Origin: an uncultured Bacteroidales bacterium
Lineage (GTDB): Bacteria; Bacteroidota; Bacteroidia; Bacteroidales; UBA932
Assembly (NCBI GenBank): GCA_900319485.1
Contig: ONOQ01000002.1
Coordinates: forward strand, 1 to 42,492
Direction of reading: 5' to 3'
Length of the DNA stretch: 42,492 bases
The notes beneath the pieces are model-generated. The model was not told the origin of the DNA, did not search any database, and worked only from the letters and a program-made list of their open reading frames with translations. This document shows, piece by piece, positions 1-8,418 of the stretch (the stretch's first letter is position 1; every line of letters starts with the position of its first letter). The position numbers and the translations under genes are program-made.

Positions 1-340
1 CAATATTGTCAAAGAGCAAAATAGTTTTGATGAACTTAGTTTGTTTTAAATGTTAAACCTTATAATAATCGTCCACAACTTTTAGTGGACAGCAATGTCC
101 TCATCTAGTTATTATTCTTTTTCAGAGACAAAATGCTCAAAAAAGCGTTCAATCTATCTCCTATATCATAGTATAAGTGAATACACCACCCTATTCCTAA
201 AATTAGTTGTAGTCTAACTTGCAAATATTGAAATATTCGAAATCAAAAACAAAGCATTTGGCGTTTTGATTGTCAAAAAAAGGTTTCAAAACATTTCATT
301 TATCATTTCGGTTACCGGCGTCAATGCCCAGAGCGCACAA
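1..340. other. AT-rich intergenic stretch, no gene seen
   Basis: No credible coding sequence is visible. The stretch contains a small hairpin at 71-90 (GTCCAC stem, 8-nt loop, no T-run), a leader-like segment near 111-125 that resembles the leader of the small gene at 2042 (both contain TAGTTATT followed by a T-run), and a GAAATATTCGAAAT element at 230-243. These hint that a further leftward-transcribed gene begins just outside the window. That is an inference only. Confidence 0.5.
230..243. promoter_or_regulatory. Candidate regulatory dyad GAAATATTCGAAAT
   Basis: The sequence GAAATATTCGAAAT is close to the elements seen upstream of the SusC gene (7675-7694) and upstream of the small gene (2156-2179). 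It may be an operator for a gene to the left of the window. The assignment rests on recurrence of the motif alone. Confidence 0.3.
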
Positions 341-367
341 AAATACTCCCGGCGCAAAAACCGGGAG
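341..367 (-). terminator. Intrinsic terminator after the fimbrillin-like gene
   Basis: Read on the minus strand, a 7-bp stem CTCCCGG/CCGGGAG (361-367 with 346-352) is followed by a TATTTTTG tract. It lies 26 nt past the stop codon at 394, so it should end the transcript of the small-protein/fimbrillin pair. Confidence 0.8.
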
Positions 368-393
368 CATTAAAACATATTATTTTGCTTTGC

Positions 394-1875
394 TTACTGG
401 AGAGTAATTGTCTGAGCAGCGGAAGCGGTATATCCGAAGGACATCCTTAGGCGGATAGTTGAACTAGACGCAGGAGATCCAATCCTTGATCTGGGAACAC
501 GCACCTCCACATATGCATAATCTCCCGCCAGAGCGCCATAAGTAGCAACCTCGCTGCTGCTAGTCTGGGTAAAGGCGCCAGCATCATAGACCTTTGTTTT
601 GTTATCACTTCTTGCACCGGAACGGAAAGTAACAGGGTCACCTGCTGCATTGGTGAACGGGAATATGATAGAATATGCCTCAAATCCACCACCAAGGCTA
701 TAGCCATTATCACCACCCGTGGTATCATTGTTATCCAGATCATAGCCGGTGCTGATATATGATTCCCAAACGCCCCTGGTCTGAGGAACCGATGCGGTAA
801 TCTTTAAGAAGAAATAGACATAGCTAGCATCGGAAGTTGCTTTCCAATCAACTATACGTTCACCGTCTCCGGGGAAGGCGGCTTTAGAGTCATCTGCAGG
901 ATACATATCAATACCACCCCACTCAACTCCTAACTGTGAGATGAAAGGAGAACCTTCGCCATATGCAGAAATGTCATACGGCGCCAAAGTAACCATTTTT
1001 GTTAGAGATGCCGATTGAGTAATTGCCTTGACTGCAGATAATTGAAGGATAGTGAAATACTTACTTGCACCATCCGTCATATTTTGAAGAGTAAACTTAG
1101 GAGTGAGTTTTTCCCAAGAGCGGTAAGGTATATAGAACGATACCTCTCCGGCTGAAACATTTTGTGTGTATGAAACAATCTTTGAACCACTTCCGGTATA
1201 GCAGTTGAGGTAATAAGTACCGCCATCCTCAAGAATAGGAGAATTACCGGAAAGATAATAACCGTTACCAATATTCTCTGCAGTAAGTTTAACCTTTTTG
1301 ACAGCAGCGGGAATATCAGTAAACGTGAGTTTATAGCAGCCCGTGAGGTGCTTGAAAACAAAATTGTCAGAACCGTCACCGTGGGCATACATAGGAATAT
1401 TCACTGAGAAGTGAGCGCCAGGGGCAGTGTAATCGTTATCGGCAATCTCATTGAAAGATACTGCGTCACTGCCGCCATAGGAGTGAGCCGCGCTGGCAGG
1501 GAATAGTGCCCACTTGGTTCCGGTATCAGATGCGCCAAGAGTGTATCCCTTAGTAACTGCGCCGCTGAATGTGGCAGTTGCTCCGGCACCGGTAGTATTG
1601 GTGAGGGTGAAGAACTGGTTGTCGTCATCCTTATGGAACAGAACTGAAATCTGGTCACCGGCACTCCAGGCAAAAGTCTGGTCACTGGCATAAGTGGTCT
1701 TTGTTTCGTCAGCGTCTTCAAGTTTAGTCCAGACAGCATTGAGCGTAAACTCATACATACCGTCGGGAATCTCAATCTTAACCTGCGGTTCAGAAACCTC
1801 GTTCACAGCCTTGTTGCAGGAGCCCAGAGCGATCATAGCCGCGGCCAGGCTTATGATAGTAATCAGTTTTTTCAT
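394..1875 (-). CDS. Fimbrillin-like surface lipoprotein with C-terminal DOMON/CBM9-like region
   Basis: This 493-aa protein has a lipoprotein signal ending at Cys20. Residues about 25-290 match the pattern of fimbrillin-like (Mfa/FimA-related) proteins: a Lys-Thr-Thr-Tyr stretch, then FAWSAGDQISVLF, ALFPAS, and a FKHLTGCYKLTF core. The last 190 residues contain a WKATSDASYVYFFLKI segment. It resembles the surface-strand motif of the CBM9/DOMON-like proteins in this window, where a DW is followed by K, then SD, then an aromatic-rich strand. The start overlaps the stop of the upstream 56-aa gene by ATGA, so the two are probably translationally coupled. A terminator follows. A role in surface glycan binding is inferred from the neighbouring SusC/SusD pair; a pilus role cannot be excluded. 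Confidence 0.75.
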   Translation of the reverse strand: MKKLITIISLAAAMIALGSCNKAVNEVSEPQVKIEIPDGMYEFTLNAVWTKLEDADETKTTYASDQTFAWSAGDQISVLFHKDDDNQFFTLTNTTGAGATATFSGAVTKGYTLGASDTGTKWALFPASAAHSYGGSDAVSFNEIADNDYTAPGAHFSVNIPMYAHGDGSDNFVFKHLTGCYKLTFTDIPAAVKKVKLTAENIGNGYYLSGNSPILEDGGTYYLNCYTGSGSKIVSYTQNVSAGEVSFYIPYRSWEKLTPKFTLQNMTDGASKYFTILQLSAVKAITQSASLTKMVTLAPYDISAYGEGSPFISQLGVEWGGIDMYPADDSKAAFPGDGERIVDWKATSDASYVYFFLKITASVPQTRGVWESYISTGYDLDNNDTTGGDNGYSLGGGFEAYSIIFPFTNAAGDPVTFRSGARSDNKTKVYDAGAFTQTSSSEVATYGALAGDYAYVEVRVPRSRIGSPASSSTIRLRMSFGYTASAAQTITLQ

Positions 1876-2042
1876 AATCCAAAAATGCTATTAAAGTCAG
1901 ACTCACTAATTTCCACGGGGGCGTCAAGGTCAGTGCCTCCTATCATCATCACATTTACATCTGACGTCGCCTGCAAGGTTTCTTGCATCGTTCCCAGCGA
2001 GAGGACCTGCACCGCTGGTTCAAGATAAGTTTGCTTCTTCAT
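1872..2042 (-). CDS. Small protein (56 aa) coupled to fimbrillin-like gene
   Basis: The ATG at 2042 begins MKKQTYLEP and the protein is 56 aa long. An upstream in-frame start would add 15 basic residues, but the AT-rich leader argues for this ATG. The protein has a basic N-terminus, a short hydrophobic middle and an acidic C-terminus ending IFGL. There is no cleavable signal peptide. Its stop overlaps the start of the fimbrillin-like gene. A second gene of the same size and plan (15948-16115, MNKKTYEAP) precedes another fimbrillin-like gene, which is the main evidence that both are real. Small proteins of this general look are common in Bacteroidales. I know of no assigned function. Confidence 0.7.
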   Translation of the reverse strand: MKKQTYLEPAVQVLSLGTMQETLQATSDVNVMMIGGTDLDAPVEISESDFNSIFGL

Positions 2043-2084
2043 ATTGATATAGTTTTTAGTTATTCTTTTTCTTATGCGGTAATA

Positions 2085-2118
2085 CAAAGTCGGCGCAAGT
2101 TATCTAAAACGAAACAAA
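2085..2118 (-). promoter_or_regulatory. Tentative promoter of the small-protein/fimbrillin pair
   Basis: On the minus strand a TTTG (2115-2118) and a CGACTTTG (2085-2092) are 22 nt apart, which loosely fits the Bacteroidetes TTTG/TAnnTTTG pair. The TA of the -7 box is missing, so this is weak. Confidence 0.3.
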
Positions 2119-2155
2119 ATCGCAAGCATTGCTGCGTTTTTGTTCGATAGAAAAG

Positions 2156-2179
2156 ATTTCGGATTATTTCGGATGAAAC
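2156..2179 (-). promoter_or_regulatory. Candidate operator with repeated ATCCGAAAT
   Basis: The minus strand carries GTTTCATCCGAAATAA followed by TCCGAAAT, a tandem of ATCCGAAAT-like halves. It lies about 115 nt upstream of the small gene's start. A very similar element (GTTTCGAAATATTCCGAAAT) lies about 105 nt upstream of the SusC gene. This may be an activator site shared by the two minus-strand transcription units. Confidence 0.4.
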
Positions 2180-2230
2180 GTCCGAAGCAGTGAGCCGGAT
2201 TCAAAGGCAAAATTCACAACCAACAGTGCA

Positions 2231-2606
2231 TCCGAAACTTAAACCGCACTTTGGGCCCCATAAGGCCGATTTTGTCGTTTACCCCCATCTTCGGTCATAG
2301 GGTAAACGACACCACTCCCTATCTGAGGCCCCTCTGACGGGGGATGCCGTCGTTTAACTTTCGGATACCTGTGCGGGGCACCTTCTGGGGCTCCGGCCAT
2401 AATGCTCTCCACCCCCTCTCCGCCACCGCTCCTGCCACTCCCCTTGCCGTGTTGACAGCCAGAACGCGTACAAGGCCGATTTCACTACCAACACGGCAAC
2501 AAAATCGGCCCTTTTCCGGAAAAACCTTGCCGTGTCGGCACCTAAAACGCCCACAGGAGCAATCTGAGTGTCAACACGGCCAAGCCCGCACAAGCCCGCG
2601 CAAGCC
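2231..2606. repeat. Intergenic region dense in inverted repeats
   Basis: No gene is credible here. GTCGTTTACCC (2274-2284) and GGGTAAACGAC (2300-2310) form a perfect 11-bp inverted repeat. TTGCCGTGTTG (2444-2454) pairs perfectly with CAACACGGCAA (2489-2499), and GGCCGATTT (2474-2482) pairs with AAATCGGCC (2502-2510). The last two pairs interleave. A third, imperfect CTTGCCGTGT pair lies at 2526-2535 and 2574-2584. A short CAAGCCCGC-type triplet repeat ends the stretch. It resembles REP/BIME-like palindromic intergenic DNA. Confidence 0.6.
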
Positions 2607-2612
2607 CACGGC

Positions 2613-2649
2613 AAAAAAATACTCCCGGTGCCGTATGAAGCACCGGGAG
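2613..2649 (-). terminator. Intrinsic terminator after SusD
   Basis: On the minus strand a perfect 10-bp stem CTCCCGGTGC/GCACCGGGAG with an 8-nt loop is followed by TATTTTTTT. It lies 23 nt past the SusD stop at 2672 and ends the SusC/SusD transcript. Its stem sequence echoes the terminator at 341-367. Confidence 0.9.
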
Positions 2650-2671
2650 CATTGGATTAAAGCACTAATCC

Positions 2672-4486
2672 CTAGCGGGGATTGGTGGGGATACCGCTCA
2701 CGCTGGTCTCGTCGATGGGGATCTGGTACTGGATCTTGGGACTGTCGTAAGGGATAACCTCGGCGATGGTCTTGCTGGGGAAGCGACGGTCGATGTCCTT
2801 CTTGTTACGGATAAGGTCGATGGCGCGGAAGCCTTCATAGAAGAGTTCCATACGTCGCTCGTCAAGAACCATATCAACAAGGTTGGAATAGCCGCGGCTG
2901 CCCATATTGCCTGCGCTCATGGTGGGGATACCCGCACGGTTACGGATGATGTTCACGTCATCGATAGCCTTGGGATCGTCAAGATGCGCGTAAGCCTCGG
3001 CCCTGTTAAGGATAGCCTCCGCGTAACGGATCATAATGTATGAGCAGTTGAGTTCATAGGCCGATCCATCACGTACGCTGAACTTGTTGCAGAACCAGGT
3101 GGGATAACCGCCGGGACGGACACTGCCCATATTGGCCTCGAACTGAGGATTGCCGTCGGAGTCGATGATGGGAGTGGGCATCCTGTGACGTACATAGCAC
3201 CTTGTGTTCTTGCCGTCGTTGAGGATGTATCCGGGGAAGTCGTCGGAGTACTTGGTGGCGGTGTTGTCCGGAATGGCCTTCAGGGCCTTTCCGCCGTAGG
3301 TGAAGGAGTAAGTGCCGTCACCGTTGTCAGTGATGCTGGAAGCGATTGTGACAGGGGTGGTTGTGGCATTCACCACGGTGGGATATACGCTTACGTCGTT
3401 GAGACCGCCGTTGACCTCGTCAATCTCACCCCAGTAGATGTAAAGGCCCGCCTGGGAACCGAACAGGGAGATGAGGTCGTTGTAACGCTTGTCCTGGGGA
3501 TAGCGCTCGAACAGGTCCAGAAGAGGATCCGCAACATAGAGTTCGCCCCAGCCGCGGCCCTGGGTGCCGTCCGGAGAATCGAACATACTGCCGATCAGGC
3601 CCTTCACGCTGCCGCCGATTCCGGCGATGTCACCGTCGGTGATGTTGATGCACCAGATGACCTCCTTGTTGGTGCTGGCCTTTGAGAATACATCGGCCAC
3701 AACGGGCTCCAGATTCTTGGAAGGATCAGTGCCAAGGAGTTCATTGCTGATGTCGATGCACTTCTGCCATTCTCCCTCATAGAGATAGAGCCTGGCAAGG
3801 AGCGCCTGGGCGGCTTCCTTTGAAGCATAGCCGTTCGGGAGTTCGCCTTTGTGCCTTCTTGTGGAAGGATCCATCAGGCGGATTGCCTCCTTAAGGTCGG
3901 CCTCGATTGCATCGTAGCATTCGCCAACGGTAGCGCGCTTGGTTTCGGAGTAGTCAGTGCCGATACGCAGCACGATACCCATATTGTCCCTGCCGAAAGC
4001 GTAAGGCTTTGCATAGAGGTTGCAAAGGATCAGATGGAAGAATGCGCGGAGGAAGTAGTTCTCACCCTTGAGCTGGTTTTTCTCGCTGGGGCCTTCGCTT
4101 TCCTCCAGACCTGCGATGTTGGAGTTTGCCGCATAGATCATCTTGTAGCAGGACATCCACATGTAACTGGCGTCTGCGGAGTTTGCATCGTCCATATACT
4201 GGGCCGATGTCCAGAAGGGGTCCGTACTGGTCCAGGAGAAGCAGATGTCGTCTGCCCTTACGTCGTTGAGGAGGAAGTACTGACGTGTGAAAGTGTTGTT
4301 CTGGCTGGTTGAACCACGGAATTCAGACATATCTTTCATCATGGAGTAGATACCGTCCGTGGTATAGATAGCCGCTGCAGGGTTTGCAGCCAGCGAGGCG
4401 CTGTTCATTGAATCGGACTCGAAGTAGTCCATTTTCACGCATCCTGCCAGAAGAAGGGGAACTATTATGAATAATATCTTTTTCAT
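2672..4486 (-). CDS. SusD/RagB-family outer-membrane lipoprotein
   Basis: This 604-aa protein has a lipoprotein signal ending at Cys16 followed by the SusD-like helical (TPR) N-terminal region, with the typical KGENYFLRAFFHLILCNLY helix near residue 140. The C-terminal SusD signature is clear: YIMIRYAEAILNRAEAYAHL, a NIIRNRAG segment and LDERRMELFYEGFRAIDLIR. Together with the SusC encoded 11 nt upstream it should form the lid of a TonB-dependent oligosaccharide importer. It is related to the SusD proteins at 34330 and 39094. The substrate is unknown. A terminator follows directly. Confidence 0.95.
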   Translation of the reverse strand: MKKILFIIVPLLLAGCVKMDYFESDSMNSASLAANPAAAIYTTDGIYSMMKDMSEFRGSTSQNNTFTRQYFLLNDVRADDICFSWTSTDPFWTSAQYMDDANSADASYMWMSCYKMIYAANSNIAGLEESEGPSEKNQLKGENYFLRAFFHLILCNLYAKPYAFGRDNMGIVLRIGTDYSETKRATVGECYDAIEADLKEAIRLMDPSTRRHKGELPNGYASKEAAQALLARLYLYEGEWQKCIDISNELLGTDPSKNLEPVVADVFSKASTNKEVIWCINITDGDIAGIGGSVKGLIGSMFDSPDGTQGRGWGELYVADPLLDLFERYPQDKRYNDLISLFGSQAGLYIYWGEIDEVNGGLNDVSVYPTVVNATTTPVTIASSITDNGDGTYSFTYGGKALKAIPDNTATKYSDDFPGYILNDGKNTRCYVRHRMPTPIIDSDGNPQFEANMGSVRPGGYPTWFCNKFSVRDGSAYELNCSYIMIRYAEAILNRAEAYAHLDDPKAIDDVNIIRNRAGIPTMSAGNMGSRGYSNLVDMVLDERRMELFYEGFRAIDLIRNKKDIDRRFPSKTIAEVIPYDSPKIQYQIPIDETSVSGIPTNPR

Positions 4487-4497
4487 AGGGCCGATAA

Positions 4498-7400
4498 TTA
4501 GAATTTAAGGTCAATTCCCAGGATGAAGGATCTGGGGACAGGATAGTTGTCGCTGAACGTACCGGCAAGTGATGAGCCGCTGCCTTCCAGGCGGACCTCA
4601 GGGTCTGCGCCGGAGAACTTGGTGAGAGTGAACACGTTGTCAGCGGTGAAGTATACGCGGCCGCCCTTTACGAATCCCCAGAGGATAGGCTTGGGGATAT
4701 TGTAGGCGATGGTAACATTCTTCAGACGCAGGAAACTGCCGTCTTCCAGGTAACGGGTTGAGTAACTGTTACTCTTCTTGTTACCGTTCTGCTTGGGACG
4801 GGGGTGGGTTGCAATCTCGTGGGTGCTTTCATCATTGGGATCCCAGCGTACCCAGCCCAGGCCGTTGTTGATACTCATCATATTGTAGTCGATATAGGAA
4901 CCGTCGCAGTCGTTGGTGATACGTGAACGGTTGAACACCTTGTTACCATATACAAGATAGAGGTTGGCGCCCAGGCTCCAGTTCTTCCAGGTGAGGTTGG
5001 TGGTGATACCGCCGGTGAACTTAGGCGTGGCTGAACCGGTCATACGGTAAGTAGCCCTGTCGTAGTTGTTGGTGGTCTCACGGTTGCCGGTGTAAACGGG
5101 CCATGCAGTTTCCGTGGTGCCGATCTCGGAGGTAGGATTGCCGTGGTCGTTGAGCTGATAGTAGAGAGGGAAGTCGTCATCGTCAACTGCCTGCTCGTAG
5201 ACCCACCACAGAGGATCGCCGTTCTCAGGGTCTACGCCTGCCCATTCGGGCATATACCAGGTGTAGATGTCATAACCTTCGGCAACGATCTGCTCCACCT
5301 TGGGGGTGCCGTAACCGCGGCGGAACGCACCGTTGGGGAGGTATGCCACGGTATTCTTGTTAAGGCCGATATTGAAACCGAGGTTCCACTTCCAGTCCTT
5401 GTTCTTGATGATGTCTCCGTCAACTGCGAGTTCGATACCCTTGTTGTTGATGGTACCTACGTTTGCAGTGTAATATGAGAAACCTGTTGAAGGCGCTACG
5501 GGAACATCCAGGAGGAGGTTCTTGTTGTCGGTGTTGTAAAGGTCAAGGGCGATGTTCAGGCGGTCGAACAGACGTGCCTCAAGGCCGACGCTGAACATAT
5601 GGGCGGTTTCCCATCCAAGGTTGTCGTTGGCCATACGCTCTGCCACTGCAACCACTTTGTCTGAGTATGTGGTGCTGGTGGAGAAGGAATCCTGATAGAG
5701 GAAAGGAGCGATATCGGAGTTACCGGTCATACCGTAACCCACGCGGAGTTTCAGGAGATCGATGAACTTAGCGTCCTCCATAAAGGACTCCTTGTTGATA
5801 AGCCAGGCTGCGGATACGCCGGGGAAGACGCCGCCGCGGGCCTTGGGAGCGAACTTGTAAGTACGGTCATAACGGACAGATGCGGTAGCGATGTACTTCT
5901 CTGCGTATGAATACTGTGCCTGCGCAAGGACTGCCCAGGAAGCGGAGCCGTAGTCGTTGCCCCATACTCCCATACCGTCGTTACCCACGCTGTTGAGGGC
6001 CTTCATACCGGTGGGCATGAAACTTCCGGATGCGCCGAAGCTCTCCGTGAAGCCCCAGCCTACCTCATAACCCACGATTCCGTTGATGGAGTGGGCGCCG
6101 AAGTTCTTGTGGGCCTTGAGGAGGGCGGTGAGGCCGATTCCCCAGCCGCGGCCGCTGCCCTGTGAGAGGTTACCGATATCCTTGGCGCTGGTGTTGGTAC
6201 GGGCGTCGATGTAGGTGTTGCTGTTCCAGTTGGAGGAATCGAAACGGCCGGTAGCGTTGAAACTGAGCCAGTCCGTGATGTTCCAGATAAGCTGGAGGTC
6301 TGCTACGATTTCCTCAGAGTAACTGTGGCTGCTGTTGTACTGCAGTGAGTGGAAGGGGTTGTACTGCTCCTTGCCATACCACATAACGCCTGCAGCCTCT
6401 GCGGTTCCTATGCCGAGAGGATTGCCGAATTCGTCGTAGGGGTTATCCCAGGGCATTCCCTGATAAGCCATGGAGAGGTCCTTCCAGTCTGTGTGGTAGG
6501 TGCTGTGGCTGCGGTTGTAACCGATACGGGTGTTGAAAGTGACCTTGCTGCCGATAGGGGCGGAGAGGTTCACACGTGCGGAATTGCGGTCAAATCCGGT
6601 GCCGATAAGGGAACCCTGTTCGTCGTAGTGGTCAATACTTGCGAAGTAGTTCACACGGCCGGCGATACCGGAAATGGAAGCGTAGTAATCCTGGACAACG
6701 CCGATCTTGAAGATGTGCTTGTACCAGTCGAAGTCCCTTTCAAGGAGGCTCTCAGGACGCTGGTTCTTGAAAGCGCTCTTAGACATCATCATACGCTGGG
6801 TCTCGTAGAGTTCCTCGCTGTTCATTGAGTGGAACCTGCCGGAAAGGGCCTGCTTGATACCTGCGCTGGCCTTGAAGTTGACCTCAGTGCGCTCACGGTC
6901 CTTTGCCTGCTTGGTGGTGACCACGATGACGCCGCCCGCTGCGGATGCGCCGTACAGTGCGGTTGCGGAAGCGTCCTTAAGGATGGTCACGCTCTCTACG
7001 TCGTTGGGGTTGAATGTGCCGCCGGCGATACCGTCAACCACATACAGGGGGTCTGCGCTTGCAGAGATGGAACCGGTACCGCGGATACGGATCTGGGCGC
7101 TTTCACCGGGCTGACCGCTGGCGTTCATAACCACGACGCCGGCCGCCTTGCCCTGGATCATATTTCCAAGGTCAGGGGTGGAAGTGTCCACGATTTCGTC
7201 GGAGCGGAGGGATACTACTGAACTGGAGAGTTCATTCTTCTTCTGGGAAGTGTAACCCATAACCACTACCTCGTCCAGGAAATTGACGTCCTCTTTCATA
7301 AATACGTCAATCTTTGTCCTGCCGTTGACCTTCTCAACCACGTCAGTGTAACTGAGGAGGCTGAAGGTGATGGTGGCGTCCTTACCAACATTGACGGAGA

Positions 7401-7569
7401 AATTTCCGTCGAAGTCAGTGATGGTGCCACCGCCGGTGGAAACGATCACTCCCACGCCTTCCAGGGGTTCCCCCGTTGCGGCGTCTTTCACTGAACCCGT
7501 AACGGTTGTCTGCGCAAACGCAGCCACCCCGACCAGGCTCAGGAGGATGATGGAAAATAGTTTTTTCAT
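4498..7569 (-). CDS. SusC/RagA-family TonB-dependent outer-membrane transporter
   Basis: This 1023-aa protein starts with a signal peptide (residues 1-20, ending AFAQ). A carboxypeptidase-regulatory-like domain (about 22-105) and the linker FLDEVVVMGYTSQKKNELSS follow. The plug domain has IRIRGTGS, PLYVVDGI and LKDASATALYGASAAGGVIV. A long beta-barrel ends in the aromatic terminus LGIDLKF. The length fits SusC transporters. The gene is followed after 11 nt by its SusD partner. It is preceded by a 149-nt AT-rich gap that holds a candidate operator (7675-7694), so it probably has its own promoter. It is a close relative of the SusC proteins at 31274 and 40805 and more distant from the one at 23450. 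Confidence 0.95.
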   Translation of the reverse strand: MKKLFSIILLSLVGVAAFAQTTVTGSVKDAATGEPLEGVGVIVSTGGGTITDFDGNFSVNVGKDATITFSLLSYTDVVEKVNGRTKIDVFMKEDVNFLDEVVVMGYTSQKKNELSSSVVSLRSDEIVDTSTPDLGNMIQGKAAGVVVMNASGQPGESAQIRIRGTGSISASADPLYVVDGIAGGTFNPNDVESVTILKDASATALYGASAAGGVIVVTTKQAKDRERTEVNFKASAGIKQALSGRFHSMNSEELYETQRMMMSKSAFKNQRPESLLERDFDWYKHIFKIGVVQDYYASISGIAGRVNYFASIDHYDEQGSLIGTGFDRNSARVNLSAPIGSKVTFNTRIGYNRSHSTYHTDWKDLSMAYQGMPWDNPYDEFGNPLGIGTAEAAGVMWYGKEQYNPFHSLQYNSSHSYSEEIVADLQLIWNITDWLSFNATGRFDSSNWNSNTYIDARTNTSAKDIGNLSQGSGRGWGIGLTALLKAHKNFGAHSINGIVGYEVGWGFTESFGASGSFMPTGMKALNSVGNDGMGVWGNDYGSASWAVLAQAQYSYAEKYIATASVRYDRTYKFAPKARGGVFPGVSAAWLINKESFMEDAKFIDLLKLRVGYGMTGNSDIAPFLYQDSFSTSTTYSDKVVAVAERMANDNLGWETAHMFSVGLEARLFDRLNIALDLYNTDNKNLLLDVPVAPSTGFSYYTANVGTINNKGIELAVDGDIIKNKDWKWNLGFNIGLNKNTVAYLPNGAFRRGYGTPKVEQIVAEGYDIYTWYMPEWAGVDPENGDPLWWVYEQAVDDDDFPLYYQLNDHGNPTSEIGTTETAWPVYTGNRETTNNYDRATYRMTGSATPKFTGGITTNLTWKNWSLGANLYLVYGNKVFNRSRITNDCDGSYIDYNMMSINNGLGWVRWDPNDESTHEIATHPRPKQNGNKKSNSYSTRYLEDGSFLRLKNVTIAYNIPKPILWGFVKGGRVYFTADNVFTLTKFSGADPEVRLEGSGSSLAGTFSDNYPVPRSFILGIDLKF

Positions 7570-7674
7570 TTTGTTGGTATTTGATTAGTTAAGTGTAAAT
7601 GCATTTAGCCTTGTAAATTTATTCTACCTGCATCAAATATTCAAGTTTCCTAAAGGAAAATGTGGCAAAAAACT

Positions 7675-7694
7675 ATTTCGGAATATTTCGAAAC
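7675..7694 (-). promoter_or_regulatory. Candidate operator upstream of SusC
   Basis: The minus strand reads GTTTCGAAATATTCCGAAAT, about 105 nt upstream of the SusC start. The same core (CGAAATA, then TCCGAAAT) occurs at 2156-2179, and related forms lie at 230-243 and 11832-11843. Below it, AATATTTG (7634-7641 on the minus strand) is one base off the TAnnTTTG -7 box and could be the promoter. Confidence 0.4.
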
Positions 7695-7718
7695 TGTTTC
7701 AATTCCGTTCCGAGTACT

Positions 7719-8417
7719 CTAGAATACGGTTGTATACGAAACTTCTACCGTTCCGTCCGCGGCCACCACAAAGTAGATCGGAGTCATCCTGGGGTCAAAC
7801 ACCGGATTGGAGAAATCCTGATGCACATACTCCCATCCTTCCACCGAAGGTTCAGGGCCATAGCCGCAGCACACGGCTACGCGCCTTACGTCCGGCCACT
7901 TTTCCTCAAGGAGCGTAAGGGCCTCACGGCAGGTGGGGCATCCCTTGTCCAGCACCAGCACAAGCGTTTTCTCACGGAAAACTACGCCCGGTACCGTTGC
8001 CTTCTTCCCCTGAAGGTTGTATCCGGCCCATTCCCTCTTCTGGATATAGGGATCGGAGGACCCGCGGGGGATAACTCCATCGGCCACAATCCTTTCCACC
8101 GCCTTTGCGTAAAGCGCCGGGGAATGGCAGGGGGACAGCAGGTTGTAGAAGGCGGATTCCATCCAGTCGGAATAGATGTAGTACGCAACTTCATCGGCCT
8201 TGAGGTGGTTGTAAAGCACGTCTATGGCCTTGCGGGCGTCCCGCTCCGGGGCCGCCACCGCAAGTTCCGCGAAATCGGCAAACTGTTCCTCCGCGGCGTC
8301 AATGTCGGAGTAATCTATGCTGTGGGTATCCCAGAAGCGCACTATCTCCGGCCTGGGGCCGCAGGAAAAGACAAGCACCGCCGCAAGGACGGGCAGTGCA
8401 GACAAAACTCTTCTCAT
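7719..8417 (-). CDS. Thioredoxin-like lipoprotein, DUF5106-like
   Basis: This 232-aa protein has a lipoprotein signal ending at Cys19. Residues about 25-125 are helical. They contain an ESAFYNLLSP..SPALYAKAV stretch that resembles the DUF5106 domain found in front of thioredoxin folds in Bacteroidetes. The second half is thioredoxin-like with a redox motif CPTC (Cys160-Cys163) and a cis-Pro region TPIYFVV. The ATG at 8417 was chosen because it gives the lipoprotein signal; a longer frame would place it internally. The gene starts 1 nt after the stop of the DUF4874/DUF4832 gene, so they are one transcript. A related protein lies at 22556. A periplasmic or outer-membrane disulfide role is inferred. 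The DUF assignment is from memory of the pattern. Confidence 0.7.
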   Translation of the reverse strand: MRRVLSALPVLAAVLVFSCGPRPEIVRFWDTHSIDYSDIDAAEEQFADFAELAVAAPERDARKAIDVLYNHLKADEVAYYIYSDWMESAFYNLLSPCHSPALYAKAVERIVADGVIPRGSSDPYIQKREWAGYNLQGKKATVPGVVFREKTLVLVLDKGCPTCREALTLLEEKWPDVRRVAVCCGYGPEPSVEGWEYVHQDFSNPVFDPRMTPIYFVVAADGTVEVSYTTVF

Positions 8418-8418
8418 A

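Noticed and set aside
71-90. Hairpin GTCCAC/GTGGAC as a terminator
   Set aside because: The stem is only 6 bp, the loop is 8 nt and there is no T-run on either strand.
61-102. 14-codon leader-peptide-like frame on the minus strand before the left edge
   Set aside because: There is no regulatory codon run and no terminator/antiterminator pair to support attenuation.
2344-2757. Plus-strand 137-codon frame in the repeat-rich intergenic DNA
   Set aside because: It runs through the terminator and the antisense of the SusD end, and it is rich in Arg, Thr and Pro as expected of noncoding GC-rich DNA.
3185-3685. 166-codon plus-strand frame across SusD
   Set aside because: It is antisense to a clear SusD gene, is rich in Val/Gly from complementary codons and has no domain.
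6349-7221. Two consecutive long plus-strand frames across SusC
   Set aside because: Both are antisense shadows of the SusC plug and barrel; composition is typical of reversed codons.
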